Positions 1-8,057 of a DNA stretch of 15,213 nucleotides are shown here, one piece after another. The DNA lies in contig JACWAG010000232.1 of the NCBI GenBank assembly GCA_014874425.1, positions 1 to 15,213 of the forward strand, in the 5' to 3' direction. This stretch comes from Syntrophaceae bacterium (GTDB taxonomy: Bacteria > Desulfobacterota > Desulfomonilia > Desulfomonilales > Desulfomonilaceae). The notes under the pieces were generated by a model. It worked only from the letters and a program-made list of their open reading frames with translations. It did no database searches and had not been told where the DNA came from. The position numbers were made by a program, and so were the translations under genes. Position 1 is the stretch's first letter. Each line of letters opens with the position of its first letter.

Positions 1-1050
1 ATACATGCAATGGAACACGCCGCAATCTCGATGTTCCCGCTGTTCGCTCTGTGTGAACGTGATGACATTGGTGGTATAAGTTGTCCTGAGCATGAACAGG
101 TATGCAGGGCCGCGGTGTTCATATATGATGGTCATCCTGGTGGCGTGGGGCTTTCGAGCCGCGTTTTTGATGTTCTCGAAGACCTTTTAAAAACTACGTT
201 GAATCTAGTAAGAAACTGCGAGTGTGAAATAGGCTGCCCCTCCTGCATACACTCGCCCAAGTGTGGTTCTGGCAATAAGCCTTTGGATAAACAGGCCTGC
301 ATAAAGATCCTGGAATATCTTCTCCACCCTGAACTTTTGTCGAATTCCCGAGAAAAGCTCACAAAGAGACCTAAAGAAAAGCGAGTTAAAGCATCAGCTA
401 CCAAAAAGGACAACGTAATTGAAATCGCCAAAGAACAGACTGTTAACCAAATAAAGGAACTCGACATGCCCCCTAAAAGCAGGACTTCCACGGAAATTGT
501 ATTTTTTGACCTTGAGACACAAAAGCTGTCCAATGACGTCGGTGGTTGGAGCAATGTCGCTAAGATGGGGCTCTCTATTGCGGTAACCTATTCGGATATC
601 AATGGTTTCCTTTGTTTCACTGAAGAAAAGGTAAATGAGCTTGTGAGCTTGCTTAAAAGCGCTAATCTGGTCGTGGGGTTTAATCACATAAAATTTGATT
701 ACGAAGTCCTTACCGCATATACCAAAGAAAACCTCCGTACCGGTCGTAACCTGGACATTCTCCTGGAAATTCAAAAGACGATAGGACATCGTTTGAGCCT
801 AAACCATTTGGCGCAATTCACTTTGGGCAGAAAAAAGAGTGGAAGTGGAACTGATGCGCCGGTTTGGTTTCAACAGGGACGCTTTGACCTGCTAGAAAAA
901 TATTGTCGAGACGACGTTGCAATTACAAGAGACCTGTATCAGTTTGGGGTCGAAAACGGTTATCTCCTGTATCAGAGGAAGGATGGTAGAACCCTAAGGA
1001 TACCCGTTTCATGGAATATGGAATTATTGACGCCCGATGAGCATAAGTAA
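1..1050 (+). CDS. MrfA/YprA-type helicase C-terminus fused to MrfB-like DEDD exonuclease (5'-truncated)
   Basis: The frame is open from base 1, so the gene starts outside the window. Numbering here is from the first in-window Met at base 10. The start (HAMEHAA, then CERDDIGG at 15-22 and YDGHPGGVG at 39-47) is the C-terminal domain of MrfA/YprA-family DEAD/H helicases. Residues 70-85 hold the zinc-ligand pattern CxCx3CPxCx5C (C70, C72, C76, C79, C85). After a basic linker (about 112-158) comes an RNase H-fold exonuclease domain: FFDLET (D167, E169), GFNHIKFD (D230), and YCRDD near 298-302, giving a YxxxD-type last motif. In Bacillus, MrfA (helicase) and MrfB (exonuclease) are separate proteins that act together in mitomycin-lesion repair. 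Here the two activities are in one chain, so a DNA-repair role is inferred by analogy. The helicase motor lies outside the window and cannot be checked. Confidence 0.88.
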   Translation: MHAMEHAAISMFPLFALCERDDIGGISCPEHEQVCRAAVFIYDGHPGGVGLSSRVFDVLEDLLKTTLNLVRNCECEIGCPSCIHSPKCGSGNKPLDKQACIKILEYLLHPELLSNSREKLTKRPKEKRVKASATKKDNVIEIAKEQTVNQIKELDMPPKSRTSTEIVFFDLETQKLSNDVGGWSNVAKMGLSIAVTYSDINGFLCFTEEKVNELVSLLKSANLVVGFNHIKFDYEVLTAYTKENLRTGRNLDILLEIQKTIGHRLSLNHLAQFTLGRKKSGSGTDAPVWFQQGRFDLLEKYCRDDVAITRDLYQFGVENGYLLYQRKDGRTLRIPVSWNMELLTPDEHK

Positions 1051-1147
1051 AGTGACTTCCGGCTTTTTGTGATTTAAGATTGAGAGTCTTGTTAGCGTTA
1101 AGAACTAGCTGTCGAATGTTCAACTGTCCAAATACACTTGATGCGAT

Positions 1148-4100
1148 ATGTTTAAAACCCTAGTCTCAACAAGATTTATAGCTCCACTTTTCATATTGTT
1201 GGAGATCGTTGGACTTCTGCTAGTCTATCGGGATTATGATAATCGAATTTCAAATTTCAAAAATTCTCGAATACAATTTCTTCAGAACCAATACCACGCT
1301 ACCCTGAAATCTTACAGTTTACTCACAAACACAATCTTTGAAGAAGTTTTAGACCAACCGGATGTCCTTTCGCTTGTCAAAAGAGCGAATGACGCAAAAG
1401 ATGGACAAACAAAAGCCATAGTTCGCGGGCAGTTGTTTGCGAAACTCAATGACACTTATCAAAGACTTGCAGACATGGATTTTCGACAACTGCATTTTCA
1501 TCTCCCCAACGGAGAGAGCCTAATCCGATTTCACATCCCTTCCAAGTTTGGAGACAATCTTTTTAAAACACGACCATCAATTAAATTTGTCAATACGGCC
1601 AAGGTTAAAGTTGAAGGGTTTGAAGAGGGTCCAGGCGGCCCAGGGTTCAGATATGTTTTTCCTCTTAATTTTCAGGGAACGCATATCGGGAGCGTTGAAC
1701 TGGGTGTTTCATTCGAAGCTTTGAGAAGTTCAATGGGAAAGCTTTACGCTCCGGAAACATTTTCTTTCTTGGTCAAGAAACAGATTTTTGACGAAACGGT
1801 TTTTCCAGATGAGGCTAAAAAATATTCGGTGTCCGAACTGAGCAAAGATTATGTGCATGGACCTAAAGATAGTAAATCGGTTCCTTTCTCCAAACTTTTA
1901 GGATTAAGCCATGACGCCGCATCTAAATTAATTAATCAAATCAAGAGCCAGGCAGGCTCGACCATTGCTCAGGGAAAACCATTCTGTGTTGGCATAACCG
2001 CTAACGACCAAGACTATGTAGTGACATTTCTCCCTGTATTCAATATTGGTGGTAAACAGGCCGCTTACATTTTCTCAATAATAAAAGACCCCGGTTTTGC
2101 GTCGCGCTGGCGGGACCTTATCCTAAAATCATTGGCTTTCTCGCTGTTCCTGTTGGCTTTTTTCGCTTTAGTTTTCGTTAGTGAACGGAGCCGGGAAAAG
2201 TTGGCGGAACAAAATAAGCAAATCGAAAAACAGACCTATCGTCTCCAGAATATAACCGACAATATGGCTGAGGCCCTTTATGTAGTCGATCGTTCGGGCG
2301 TAATAACGTTTTTGAATCCTGCGGCGGAAAATCTCATGGCAAGCCCGGCGTCTCAAATGCTGGGGCAAAAATTGGATACTTTTGTCCAAATTCAACATGA
2401 TCAGGACGGTTCGTTGGTAATCGAGCAGGACACTGCGTTAGAGGCCATGGAAAAGGGTATCAAGGTTTCAGAAGAGGCAAACATGAAAATTCTTGGCTCC
2501 AGTCAGGCTTTTCAGGTTTTCTTGACCTCCGCCCCCATCGTTGAGCATGGCGCTATTACCGGCGCAGTGACCGTCATAGAAGATTTGACGGAGCGAAAAA
2601 AAACGGAAATGGAATTGAGGCGAAGTGAGATTCGCTTGAGATCTGTTGTCCACAACGCGCTTGACGCGATTATAACCGTAGACGCTCAGGGCCGCATAGA
2701 GACCTTTAACCCTTCGGCCGAAAGTGTTTTTGGATTCTCACGAGATGAAGTCTTCGGTCAAAACGCCAGAATTCTTATGCCTGAACCTTTCGCTTCAGGT
2801 TTCGACGAATTCGTTACCAAGGCATTGCTCCTTGACGCTCCGAAGCCATTTTCTCAAAAGACCGAAATTATTGCTCGACATAAGGACGGTTCGACTTTCC
2901 CTGTTGAGCTATCCATAAGCGAGATCAGGCTTGGCGCAACAAAGATGCTTCTCGGGATCATTCGCGATATTAGCGAACGTAAACGCTTCGAAACGGAATT
3001 GATAAGCGCGAGGGAACGAGCTGAGCAAGCATCTAAAGCTAAGAGTGAATTTCTCGCGAATATGAGTCATGAGATAAGAACTCCCATGAACGGTATTATC
3101 GGCATGACGCAACTGGCCCTCGAAACAGATCTGACCCCAGAGCAGAGAGATTATCTATCTACTGTCAAGTCTTCATCTGAACTCCTGTTAAAGCTTATCA
3201 ACGATATTCTGGATTTTTCAAAGATTGAGGCCGGTAAACTGGAGATCGACCGGGTTGATTTCGAATTCAGGGACACATTGGCTGATACGATGCGAGCCCT
3301 AGCTCTGCAAGCTGAAGAAAAGGGACTTGAGCTACTGTTTCAGGTAGCCGATGACGTTCCGGACAACCTTTACGGAGACCCGGCGCGAATACGTCAGATC
3401 ATCGTCAATTTGGTTGGAAACGCTATAAAATTTACAGAGTCTGGAGAAATCGTAGCCCGCGCTGAATTGTGGAACGCGGAAGGTAATCGGGTCACGATCC
3501 ACTTTTGTATTTCAGACACAGGCATAGGGATTTCACAGGAAAAGATTCAGAAGATTTTCCAGCCATTTGATCAAGCTGACAGTTCGACCACAAGGCGTTA
3601 CGGTGGAACTGGTCTTGGGCTATCTATTTCCTCACGGCTTGTGGAAATTATGGATGGTCAGATATGGGTCGATAGTAAGCTTGGTCAAGGAAGCAAATTC
3701 CATTTCACTATTCAACTTGATGTTTCGCGAGCAGAGATTCAAGACAAACATCCAGCGCCGATTGAAGCGCTTGAGGGAGTTCGAGTTCTCATCGTTGATG
3801 ATAACCTTACCAATCGAAAAATCCTGGATGGTCAATTGTCAAATTGGGGAATGAGCGCGGCCTTAGCCCAAAGTGGGGTTGACGCCATAGAAATTATGAA
3901 AAATTTCGCATCAAAGAACGCACCGTTTACAGTGGCCCTGATTGACTGCATGATGCCGGAAATGGATGGGTTCCAGTTAGCCTCAATAATTAAGAATTCC
4001 CCTGAATTGAACAAGACCAAGCTGGTCATGTTGTCCTCAGCGGCGCAAGTGGGAGACGCGGAAGAACGGAAAAGATTTGGACTTGAATCATGGTTGGTAA

Positions 4101-4630
4101 AACCTGTTAAACAATCCGAACTTCTGACATGTCTTCTAACTATTTTGGGCGATACGTACGAGCCAAAGTCAGCAGCATTGCCAGCAGACCAAAAGAAGAT
4201 AACCTCATCTATTCACCATAAGAAAGCAAGAATACTACTAGCTGAAGACAACGCCATAAATAGAACTTTTGCTATAAGACTTCTTGAAAAGGCCGGGCAT
4301 ACTGTTGTTTGCGCGGAAAATGGGCAAGAGGTCCTGGATCTAATGGAAACAGAGAAATTTGACCTGATTCTAATGGATGTTTCTATGCCTGAAATGGACG
4401 GCTATGAGGCTACCCGCCGCATAAGAAGCGCCGAAAAAGAAACCAGTCGCCATATTCCTATAATAGCCATGACAGCCCACGCTCTCATGGAGGATCGGGG
4501 TAGGTGTTTGGAAGCGGGAATGGACGATTATATTTCCAAGCCGGTCAACACCAAGGAACTCTTCCAAAAGATAGATATTTATGCCAGCGCCTCAGTTGAA
4601 TCAAATGCTTCAGAAACCGTCAGTTCTTAA
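1148..4630 (+). CDS. Hybrid sensor histidine kinase: periplasmic sensor, 2x PAS, HisKA, HATPase, 2x receiver
   Basis: An 1160-residue inner-membrane kinase. TM1 is about 11-27 and TM2 about 327-345. Between them is a ~300-residue periplasmic sensor whose RQLHFHLPNG and KFGDNL stretches (113-138) resemble double-Cache (dCache_3-type) domains. Two PAS domains follow (about 367-485 and 495-612). Next are HisKA with the phosphoacceptor H641 (SHEIRTPMNG), and HATPase_c with N754/N758, DTGIG (790-794) and GGTGLGL (819-825). Receiver 1 (about 878-1000) has phosphoacceptor D933 and K985. Receiver 2 (about 1027-1145) has D1077 and K1131. Both receivers look functional. No HPt domain and no output domain follow, so phosphate probably passes to a separate HPt or regulator not seen here. 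An in-frame TGA at 1139-1141 rules out an earlier start. No good Shine-Dalgarno precedes the ATG. The ligand is unknown. The 3' end overlaps the convergent protease gene by 11 bases. Confidence 0.95.
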   Translation: MFKTLVSTRFIAPLFILLEIVGLLLVYRDYDNRISNFKNSRIQFLQNQYHATLKSYSLLTNTIFEEVLDQPDVLSLVKRANDAKDGQTKAIVRGQLFAKLNDTYQRLADMDFRQLHFHLPNGESLIRFHIPSKFGDNLFKTRPSIKFVNTAKVKVEGFEEGPGGPGFRYVFPLNFQGTHIGSVELGVSFEALRSSMGKLYAPETFSFLVKKQIFDETVFPDEAKKYSVSELSKDYVHGPKDSKSVPFSKLLGLSHDAASKLINQIKSQAGSTIAQGKPFCVGITANDQDYVVTFLPVFNIGGKQAAYIFSIIKDPGFASRWRDLILKSLAFSLFLLAFFALVFVSERSREKLAEQNKQIEKQTYRLQNITDNMAEALYVVDRSGVITFLNPAAENLMASPASQMLGQKLDTFVQIQHDQDGSLVIEQDTALEAMEKGIKVSEEANMKILGSSQAFQVFLTSAPIVEHGAITGAVTVIEDLTERKKTEMELRRSEIRLRSVVHNALDAIITVDAQGRIETFNPSAESVFGFSRDEVFGQNARILMPEPFASGFDEFVTKALLLDAPKPFSQKTEIIARHKDGSTFPVELSISEIRLGATKMLLGIIRDISERKRFETELISARERAEQASKAKSEFLANMSHEIRTPMNGIIGMTQLALETDLTPEQRDYLSTVKSSSELLLKLINDILDFSKIEAGKLEIDRVDFEFRDTLADTMRALALQAEEKGLELLFQVADDVPDNLYGDPARIRQIIVNLVGNAIKFTESGEIVARAELWNAEGNRVTIHFCISDTGIGISQEKIQKIFQPFDQADSSTTRRYGGTGLGLSISSRLVEIMDGQIWVDSKLGQGSKFHFTIQLDVSRAEIQDKHPAPIEALEGVRVLIVDDNLTNRKILDGQLSNWGMSAALAQSGVDAIEIMKNFASKNAPFTVALIDCMMPEMDGFQLASIIKNSPELNKTKLVMLSSAAQVGDAEERKRFGLESWLVKPVKQSELLTCLLTILGDTYEPKSAALPADQKKITSSIHHKKARILLAEDNAINRTFAIRLLEKAGHTVVCAENGQEVLDLMETEKFDLILMDVSMPEMDGYEATRRIRSAEKETSRHIPIIAMTAHALMEDRGRCLEAGMDDYISKPVNTKELFQKIDIYASASVESNASETVSS

Positions 4631-6140
4631 ATCCCCCAGGCGTTTTCATATATAGGATGCCATATTTTTCTTTTATGTTACCGTCAAGTTCTGCAGCGGT
4701 GGTAAGATCAATTGGGAAGGTCATATTAGGCCATATCTTAAGGAGAACCCTTTTTTCTCCTTTGGCCACAAGCCCCTGAATTGTGTCATAAAGCTGCTGA
4801 ATGTTCACCACATCAACATCCCCTACTTTCATTACCCTATTCAAGAAGCTTGCTGAATCCACCAGTCCGTAATCAGGAAATATTTCGGAAATTATAACTA
4901 TCTTCTGATAAGGCCTCTCCGGAAAACGTTCCGCATATCTAGCCCTGAGAGTCTCCCCTGATTGACCCAGGTTTTCTATGCAATTCATGGTCAATTCTAC
5001 AAACCCCACCCCTCCAAAGATGAAATAGTTCGCCACGTCAAAAATCTTCGGCACCAGACGGGGCAAACCCGGGGTAACCTCTCCGAAAATGTTTATTTCT
5101 TTACCATCTCTAATAACCTTGATTTCTAAAGGATCCCCCACAAGCTTCCTGTTTAGAATCTCCGCAAAATAGAGACGTTGGGCGAGCGGTTTGAAATAGA
5201 CTTCCCCATAGTTGTCTATTTTGAAACCATCGATTTCAGTTATTATGTCACCGGACCTTAAACCAAAGGCGAAGGGTCCTCCATCAGGAATGATGAAATT
5301 AAGTAATACGCCGCCCTGGTTGGCGTCCATGTGGAAATAGTCCTTAAGTCTAGGAAACATGAATTGAATGGCGTATCGCCAGGTTGGAATGAGTTCTTGC
5401 TTGTTCAGAACCGGAGCAAGATGTTTGAACACATTTATCGGAATAAAATAATTAATTCGGTCTCCTGTTCTCACCCCTTGGAACGCGACACCGACAACCT
5501 TCCCGTCTTTGAGAACAGGGCCCCCGGAATTGCCCTGGTTCTGTTGCAAAGAAGCCTGAGCCATGAGCCATAATTCATGAGAATAGACGTATCTCTTGAC
5601 TTCTATCCGACTTATTTCCCCTTGTTCAGATTTACTTATTCTCTCGCCACCGAGAGGATAACCCCATCCCTGGACTTTGTCCCCAACCCTGAGAGTGTCA
5701 CTATCGCCAAGTTCCAACGGCTCAATAGGACCATTTAAAGACTCATAAACCTGCAAATCCGCGGCTGACATTTCCATTACGGCAAAATCCGCTGAGTTGC
5801 AAATCCCTACTATACCAACATCGTAACGCCTTTTTTCGCGACCGTTTGAAACCCGGATATTTTCAGCCATTGAAACAGCATGGGCATTGGTCAGAATTAA
5901 ACCCTTTCGCCCTGGAAAGAGTTTGTCGTCCTTGAAGAAAAAAGCGCTGGCCTTGATATTTGTAAAATCCGGGCTCTTCCAAGGCTTGTGGTAATAAGGG
6001 GCCTTCTTGGTTATAAAGACGCGTAGAACTTTTGTTTCAATGGCTGGGTCTATCGGTTCAGCCGAGCCCCTACCCACAAGGCCTGATCCTGGAAAACTCA
6101 AGGCAATGAGCAATACCAGTGATGCAAAGACCTTCTTCAA
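4620..6140 (-). CDS. Periplasmic Deg/HtrA-type serine protease with two PDZ-like domains
   Basis: A 506-residue exported protease. The signal peptide has KK at 2-3, a hydrophobic core at about 5-16, and likely cleavage after A27 (GSA|EP). The trypsin-fold domain has the full catalytic triad: H87 in LTNAHAV, D118 in ADFAVME, and S205 in GNSGGP. Two PDZ-like regions follow, about 257-355 (GGVLLNF, then SGDIITEIDG at 296-305) and about 375-480 (KVGDVDVVN around 438-446). The domain spacing and the divergent PDZ sequences recall Deg2/Deg9-like enzymes more than E. coli DegP; that comparison is from memory of the family. The start is TTG: the frame runs up to a stop with no ATG or GTG, and the signal peptide begins exactly here. 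The SD is weak. It lies 53 bases behind rpoD on the same strand, so it may be the last gene of that operon. Probable role: degrading or handling damaged envelope proteins. Confidence 0.92.
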   Translation of the reverse strand: MKKVFASLVLLIALSFPGSGLVGRGSAEPIDPAIETKVLRVFITKKAPYYHKPWKSPDFTNIKASAFFFKDDKLFPGRKGLILTNAHAVSMAENIRVSNGREKRRYDVGIVGICNSADFAVMEMSAADLQVYESLNGPIEPLELGDSDTLRVGDKVQGWGYPLGGERISKSEQGEISRIEVKRYVYSHELWLMAQASLQQNQGNSGGPVLKDGKVVGVAFQGVRTGDRINYFIPINVFKHLAPVLNKQELIPTWRYAIQFMFPRLKDYFHMDANQGGVLLNFIIPDGGPFAFGLRSGDIITEIDGFKIDNYGEVYFKPLAQRLYFAEILNRKLVGDPLEIKVIRDGKEINIFGEVTPGLPRLVPKIFDVANYFIFGGVGFVELTMNCIENLGQSGETLRARYAERFPERPYQKIVIISEIFPDYGLVDSASFLNRVMKVGDVDVVNIQQLYDTIQGLVAKGEKRVLLKIWPNMTFPIDLTTAAELDGNIKEKYGILYMKTPGGFKN

Positions 6141-6193
6141 GTTAAGACTGATAGGCTTCGGGGCATCGCAACCGACTGGGATATAGTAGGAAA

Positions 6194-7978
6194 TTAGCCC
6201 TCCAGGAATGGCCGTAGTCTTTTGCTACGAGACGGGTGTCTCAATTTCTTGAGCGCTTTGGCTTCTATTTGCCTGATTCGCTCACGAGTAACATCAAAAT
6301 CCTGGCCCACCTCTTCCAGCGTATGGTCCGCTCGCTCACCTATCCCGAAACGCATTCGAAGGACCTTCTCCTCTCTCGGAGTCAACGTTGCAAGGACCTT
6401 TCGGGTCTGTTCTGTAAGACTCATTCCAACTACGGCGTCTGAAGGTGATAAGATTTTCTTGTCTTCGATAAAATCACCAAGATGAGAATCTTCCTCTTCA
6501 CCAATAGGGGTTTCCAAGGAAATCGGTTCCTTGGCTATCTTGAGGACTTTACGGACCTTTTCAAGCGGAAACTCCATCTTTTCAGCTATTTCTTCGGGTG
6601 TAGGTTCTCTGCCATATTCCTGCACAAGATAACGAGAGGTTCGAATTAGCTTGTTTATTGTTTCAATCATGTGAACAGGTATGCGTATTGTTCGCGCCTG
6701 GTCCGCAATTGCCCTTGTAATTGCCTGCCTTATCCACCACGTCGCGTATGTGCTGAACTTGTAGCCCCTCTGATATTCAAATTTATCCACGGCCTTCATG
6801 AGGCCAATGTTTCCTTCTTGAATCAAATCAAGAAACTGAAGGCCCCTATTGGTATATTTCTTCGCTATGCTTACGACCAATCTAAGGTTCGCCTGAACCA
6901 GTTCGCTCTTTGCCCTCCTGGCGAGTCTTTCACCTTCCCGGCAACGGGCCAATGCTTCTCGGAGGTGATAATCATCCATTCCAGCCTCAGTCTGGAGTTT
7001 ATTTATCTTTCGAAGCCCATTCTCAATTTTACCTTCGAGATCCAATACCTTCTGTGGGGAGAGATTCGTCTGTTTTTTGAGGGCCTTTCGATCGTCAATT
7101 AACGTCTTCCAAAGCATCAGGTTCTTTCTGGCTTTGTCCAAAGGCATTTTGAGTTCATATTCAACAGCCCTTAATTCCTCCCTGGCAGTTTCAAGCTTAC
7201 GAACCAGGAATTTAAGCTTGCCCGCTATATGATCGATCATGTTGCTATTGAGGTTAATGTTCTTCAGGCACGTTATAACTTCGGACCTACTTTTTTCTAT
7301 TTCAAAATCGAGACTCTCTATGTCATCGCTTTTTGTCCGGGCCGGGAGGTTTCTTTTCATAGCGACGAGTCCTTGATACTTTGCTTCAAGCTCTTTCAAT
7401 TCATGTATCAGGTTAAGTATTCGTTCAACTACGGAAGAATCGTCACCATCTGGCATTTCTTCATCTTCAAAACCCCGGATTATTTCTTTTACTCGGATCG
7501 CTCCCTTTTTCAGTTTGTCCCCAATGGTAAGAACTTCTTTGATTGTAACAGGACAAGCTATGATAACACTGAAGACCTGTTGTTCGCCCTGTTCAATCCT
7601 TTTTGCTATTTCTACTTCTCCCTCTCTGGTAAGAAGTGAGACCCCACCCATTTCGTGGAGATACATCTTGACTGGATCATTGCCTCGAACCACGGTATCA
7701 GGTTCAGTGACCTTGATCTCCTCTTCATCTTCATCTTCCTCCGATTTATCAATTTCAAGCTCTCTAGCTTTAGGATCTGTTACTGGAATCTTCTTGTCAA
7801 AGGGAACCAGCTCAACATTGAACTCAGTCACAATCTTCATCAGAAGTTCGTCGATCTGAGCTTCCCCAACCATCTCAGGTGGGATATGCTTGTTGATTTC
7901 ATCGTAAGTTAGATATTTTCTGGTTTTGGCCAGATCGAAAAGATCCTTGAATTCGGATTTTAGCTTCGTTTCAGGCAT
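6194..7978 (-). CDS. rpoD: RNA polymerase primary sigma factor (sigma70/RpoD)
   Basis: Housekeeping sigma factor, 594 residues from the ATG chosen here. Region 1.1 is about 8-60, followed by an acidic run (EEDEDEEE, 80-87). Region 1.2 is about 100-133 (DPVKMYLHEMG). A non-conserved region of about 220 residues, typical of proteobacterial RpoD, comes next. Region 2 is 357-437 and includes NLRLVVSIAKKY, the core-binding DLIQEGNIGLMKA, and the -10-binding YATWWIRQAI. Region 3 is about 438-515. Region 4 is about 525-588, with the -35-recognition helix in VTRERIRQIEAKAL. The frame continues 8 codons upstream to a TTG at 8002, but the ATG at 7978 has an AAGGAG 10 bases before it and gives the usual RpoD N-terminus, so I prefer it. 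The dnaG gene ends 79 bases upstream, the classic primase–sigma pairing. Confidence 0.98.
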   Translation of the reverse strand: MPETKLKSEFKDLFDLAKTRKYLTYDEINKHIPPEMVGEAQIDELLMKIVTEFNVELVPFDKKIPVTDPKARELEIDKSEEDEDEEEIKVTEPDTVVRGNDPVKMYLHEMGGVSLLTREGEVEIAKRIEQGEQQVFSVIIACPVTIKEVLTIGDKLKKGAIRVKEIIRGFEDEEMPDGDDSSVVERILNLIHELKELEAKYQGLVAMKRNLPARTKSDDIESLDFEIEKSRSEVITCLKNINLNSNMIDHIAGKLKFLVRKLETAREELRAVEYELKMPLDKARKNLMLWKTLIDDRKALKKQTNLSPQKVLDLEGKIENGLRKINKLQTEAGMDDYHLREALARCREGERLARRAKSELVQANLRLVVSIAKKYTNRGLQFLDLIQEGNIGLMKAVDKFEYQRGYKFSTYATWWIRQAITRAIADQARTIRIPVHMIETINKLIRTSRYLVQEYGREPTPEEIAEKMEFPLEKVRKVLKIAKEPISLETPIGEEEDSHLGDFIEDKKILSPSDAVVGMSLTEQTRKVLATLTPREEKVLRMRFGIGERADHTLEEVGQDFDVTRERIRQIEAKALKKLRHPSRSKRLRPFLEG

Positions 7979-8057
7979 AAAACCTTTTCTCCTTCTGCCC
8001 AATTCGTAGTCCCGACAATTTAGGCGTTAGTAGTTAATATTGTAAGAAATACATATC

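Noticed and set aside
1051..1147. Promoter for the kinase in the 97-base gap
   Set aside because: TTGTTA with TCGAAT at 17 bases can be picked out, but the matches are too poor to list as a feature.
6671..7102. 143-codon plus-strand ORF opposite rpoD
   Set aside because: Lies fully within the coding sequence of conserved sigma factor regions, with no family similarity.
7979..8002. TTG start giving RpoD eight extra residues
   Set aside because: The ATG at 7978 has AAGGAG at proper spacing, and the extra residues are not like RpoD N-termini; the purine-rich SD itself encodes the RRRK run.
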